DNA of 64,000 nt from Lachnospiraceae bacterium JC7. Its GTDB lineage: Bacteria; Bacillota; Clostridia; Lachnospirales; Lachnospiraceae. Shown piece by piece: positions 62,902-64,000 of this stretch (position 1 is the first letter of the stretch; each line of letters begins with the position of its first letter). The position numbers were made by a program, and so were the translations under genes. Under the pieces are notes generated by a model. The model was not told the DNA's origin. It was given only the letters and a program-made list of their open reading frames with translations, and did no database searches. The stretch covers positions 34,969 through 98,968 of the forward strand of contig ALYD01000012.1 in NCBI GenBank assembly GCA_000513555.1, in the 5' to 3' direction.

Positions 62902-63767
62902 CCCGGAAGTTCGAAGGAGGTGAGGGAGGTCTCCAGCATGGAACCTATCTGTATACCGGTCATGCTGAGGAGCTTTATCTGGTCGGGAACAGAAACATGA
63001 CTTTCTTTTAGCGCTCTCAGAGCGCCCATGGACTGAGAATCACTGGCCAGCATAATTCCGTCTATGTCATCGTACTCGTCAAGCAGCTTTAATGTACAAT
63101 CGTATCCGTAGGATGGCCCCTGAAGCAGAGAATCCTTTGAAATGACTATTTCCTCCAGATCGAGCTCCGTTATGGCTCGCCTATAGCCGTTGTATCGGTT
63201 TTCATAAGGAGTGAGTGATAATGAACTGTTTATAAGAGCTATTTTTCTGCAGCCCTTGCTGTAGAGATTCCATACTGCCTTGTATCCGATGTCTGTGTAG
63301 TCAACATCTACGCAGCTAAGCAGCGGATCAAATTTTCTTACTACCTGTATCACCGGTATCTCAGTGTTTATATCACGAATGAGCCTGCTGTTGCTTCCGG
63401 TGGCTCCGATGATCATTCCGTCTATGAAGCTGTTTCTCAGTTTGTTTAAACTCTGCTTTTCGATATTGCCGTCATTCCCTGTATTTACCATGATGATGGC
63501 ATATCCCTTATCTCTTGCAGCCTTTTCTATTCCGCAGGCAACCTGGGAAAAATAGAGTAGGTGACCTTCGGGACTACTACCGCAATGGTGTTTAATTTCC
63601 CTGCCGTAAGCCTCTGGCCAGAACATTGGGCTTGTAACTGAGTTCTTTTACGGCGGCAAGGATCCTTGCTTTGTTTCCGGATGTACATTTGAATTATTAT
63701 TGAGAGCTCTCGAAACGGTGGAAACATCGACGTGTGCGAGGGCTGCGACATCTTTTAATGTGGCCAT
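62895..63767 (-). pseudogene. LacI-family regulator, frameshifted and 3'-truncated
   Basis: The N-terminal helix-turn-helix is clear (MATLKDVAALAHVDVSTVSR from 63767), but the frame stops at 63648. Homology continues through three frames: ARILAAVKELSYKPNVL, then NTIAVVVPKVTYSI, then QVACGIEKAARDKGYAIIM and the periplasmic-binding-like effector domain to FELPGEE. Single bases seem to be missing near 63670, 63596 and 63549, each beside a short base run. The 3' end joins the tpiA fragment at a ~7-base shared stretch. Either a decayed gene or low-quality sequence. Confidence 0.85.
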
Positions 63768-63816
63768 GTCAGCCTCCTTTAATATAGCTTACTTTAGTAT
63801 AGCATTAATGTGTTTC

Positions 63817-63837
63817 TGTGCAAACGATTGTTGCACA
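63817..63837. promoter_or_regulatory. LacI-type operator-like palindrome (1)
   Basis: TGTGCAA - ACGATTG - TTGCACA inverted repeat in the upstream region of the lacI-type gene. Confidence 0.6.
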
Positions 63838-63935
63838 CGAATTTAAAAAATGCACATAATGTTTTTGAAGGAAAAAGTAAAAATGCACAAGTATAACGCT
63901 TTCAAAAATAACACAAGCAACAAAAGGTACAACTA

Positions 63936-63954
63936 ATTGCAAACACGATGCAAT
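63936..63954. promoter_or_regulatory. LacI-type operator-like palindrome (2)
   Basis: ATTGCA - AACACGA - TGCAAT inverted repeat. Extra TGCA half-sites lie at about 63851, 63894, 63958, 63967 and 63981. A regulated gene may start beyond the right edge on the plus strand. Confidence 0.55.
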
Positions 63955-64000
63955 AAATTGCAGACAGTTGCAGAAATATTGCACAACTTATCGGAGCATG

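Noticed and set aside
62799..63626. Single 275-codon protein as one intact gene
   Set aside because: Its first ~25 and last ~32 codons are out of frame with the families they overlap; only the middle is LacI-like.

Overview
The window looks like chromosome from an anaerobic, moderately low-GC Clostridia, most likely Lachnospiraceae. The support is the gene order and family types (IreB, DUF1292, RuvX, RNase J, short ThiI without rhodanese, reverse rubrerythrin, PerR, S-box on metK), strong Shine-Dalgarno sites and many intrinsic terminators. I cannot fix the genus. No tRNA, rRNA, CRISPR array or transposase was seen.

Layout. 0.0-11.8 kb (minus strand): Era (cut by the left edge), an M16C protease, a YdcF-like membrane protein, then the conserved block U32 hydroxylase-like protein / TrmR / short MltG-like protein / RNase J / DUF1292 / RuvX / IreB / MtaB. 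11.9-16.8 kb: an HPr-like protein lacking the catalytic His and ThiI (plus strand) face PrmA, a cysteine desulfurase and RsmE (minus strand). 16.9-26.6 kb: an accessory cell-surface glycosylation island with two GT2 polyprenyl-phosphate glycosyltransferases, two very large PMT-like GT-C proteins and a secreted Ser/Thr-rich repeat protein. One of its promoters carries a nine-base G tract exactly between the -35 and -10 boxes. 26.7-31.8 kb: hrcA-grpE-dnaK-dnaJ with a perfect CIRCE operator. 31.9-44.2 kb: 3D-domain protein, HolA, PutP, a TetR regulator next to a 36-bp perfect palindrome, HemW, IlvE, LepA, S20 and ComEC. 44.3-49.5 kb: DegV, GpmI, a cNMP-domain protein and two secreted wall-binding-repeat proteins. 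49.6-53.4 kb: a Tat/lipoprotein flavin reductase, reverse rubrerythrin and PerR. 53.4-56.7 kb: RfbC, an RluA-type pseudouridine synthase, a sirtuin and 5-formyl-THF cyclo-ligase. 56.9-57.4 kb: an apparently non-coding ~505-nt transcription unit rich in stem-loops. 57.5-62.4 kb: PepT, MetA, a SAM-I riboswitch with metK, and a small membrane protein. 62.4-64.0 kb: a tpiA fragment joined to a frameshifted lacI-type regulator, with operator-like repeats at the right edge.

How it fits together. The order comEC, rpsT, lepA, hemW, holA, hrcA-grpE-dnaK-dnaJ, rsmE/prmA, mtaB, ireB-ruvX resembles the ancestral Firmicutes order known from Bacillus subtilis, so the glycosylation island sits as an insertion between dnaJ and rsmE. 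The most interesting items are (1) this island as a possible phase-variable surface glycosylation system with its own mucin-like candidate substrate, and (2) the large structured RNA candidate at 56.9-57.4 kb. Translation and RNA modification genes (TrmR, RsmE, PrmA, ThiI, MtaB, LepA, RluA-type) dominate the conserved parts.
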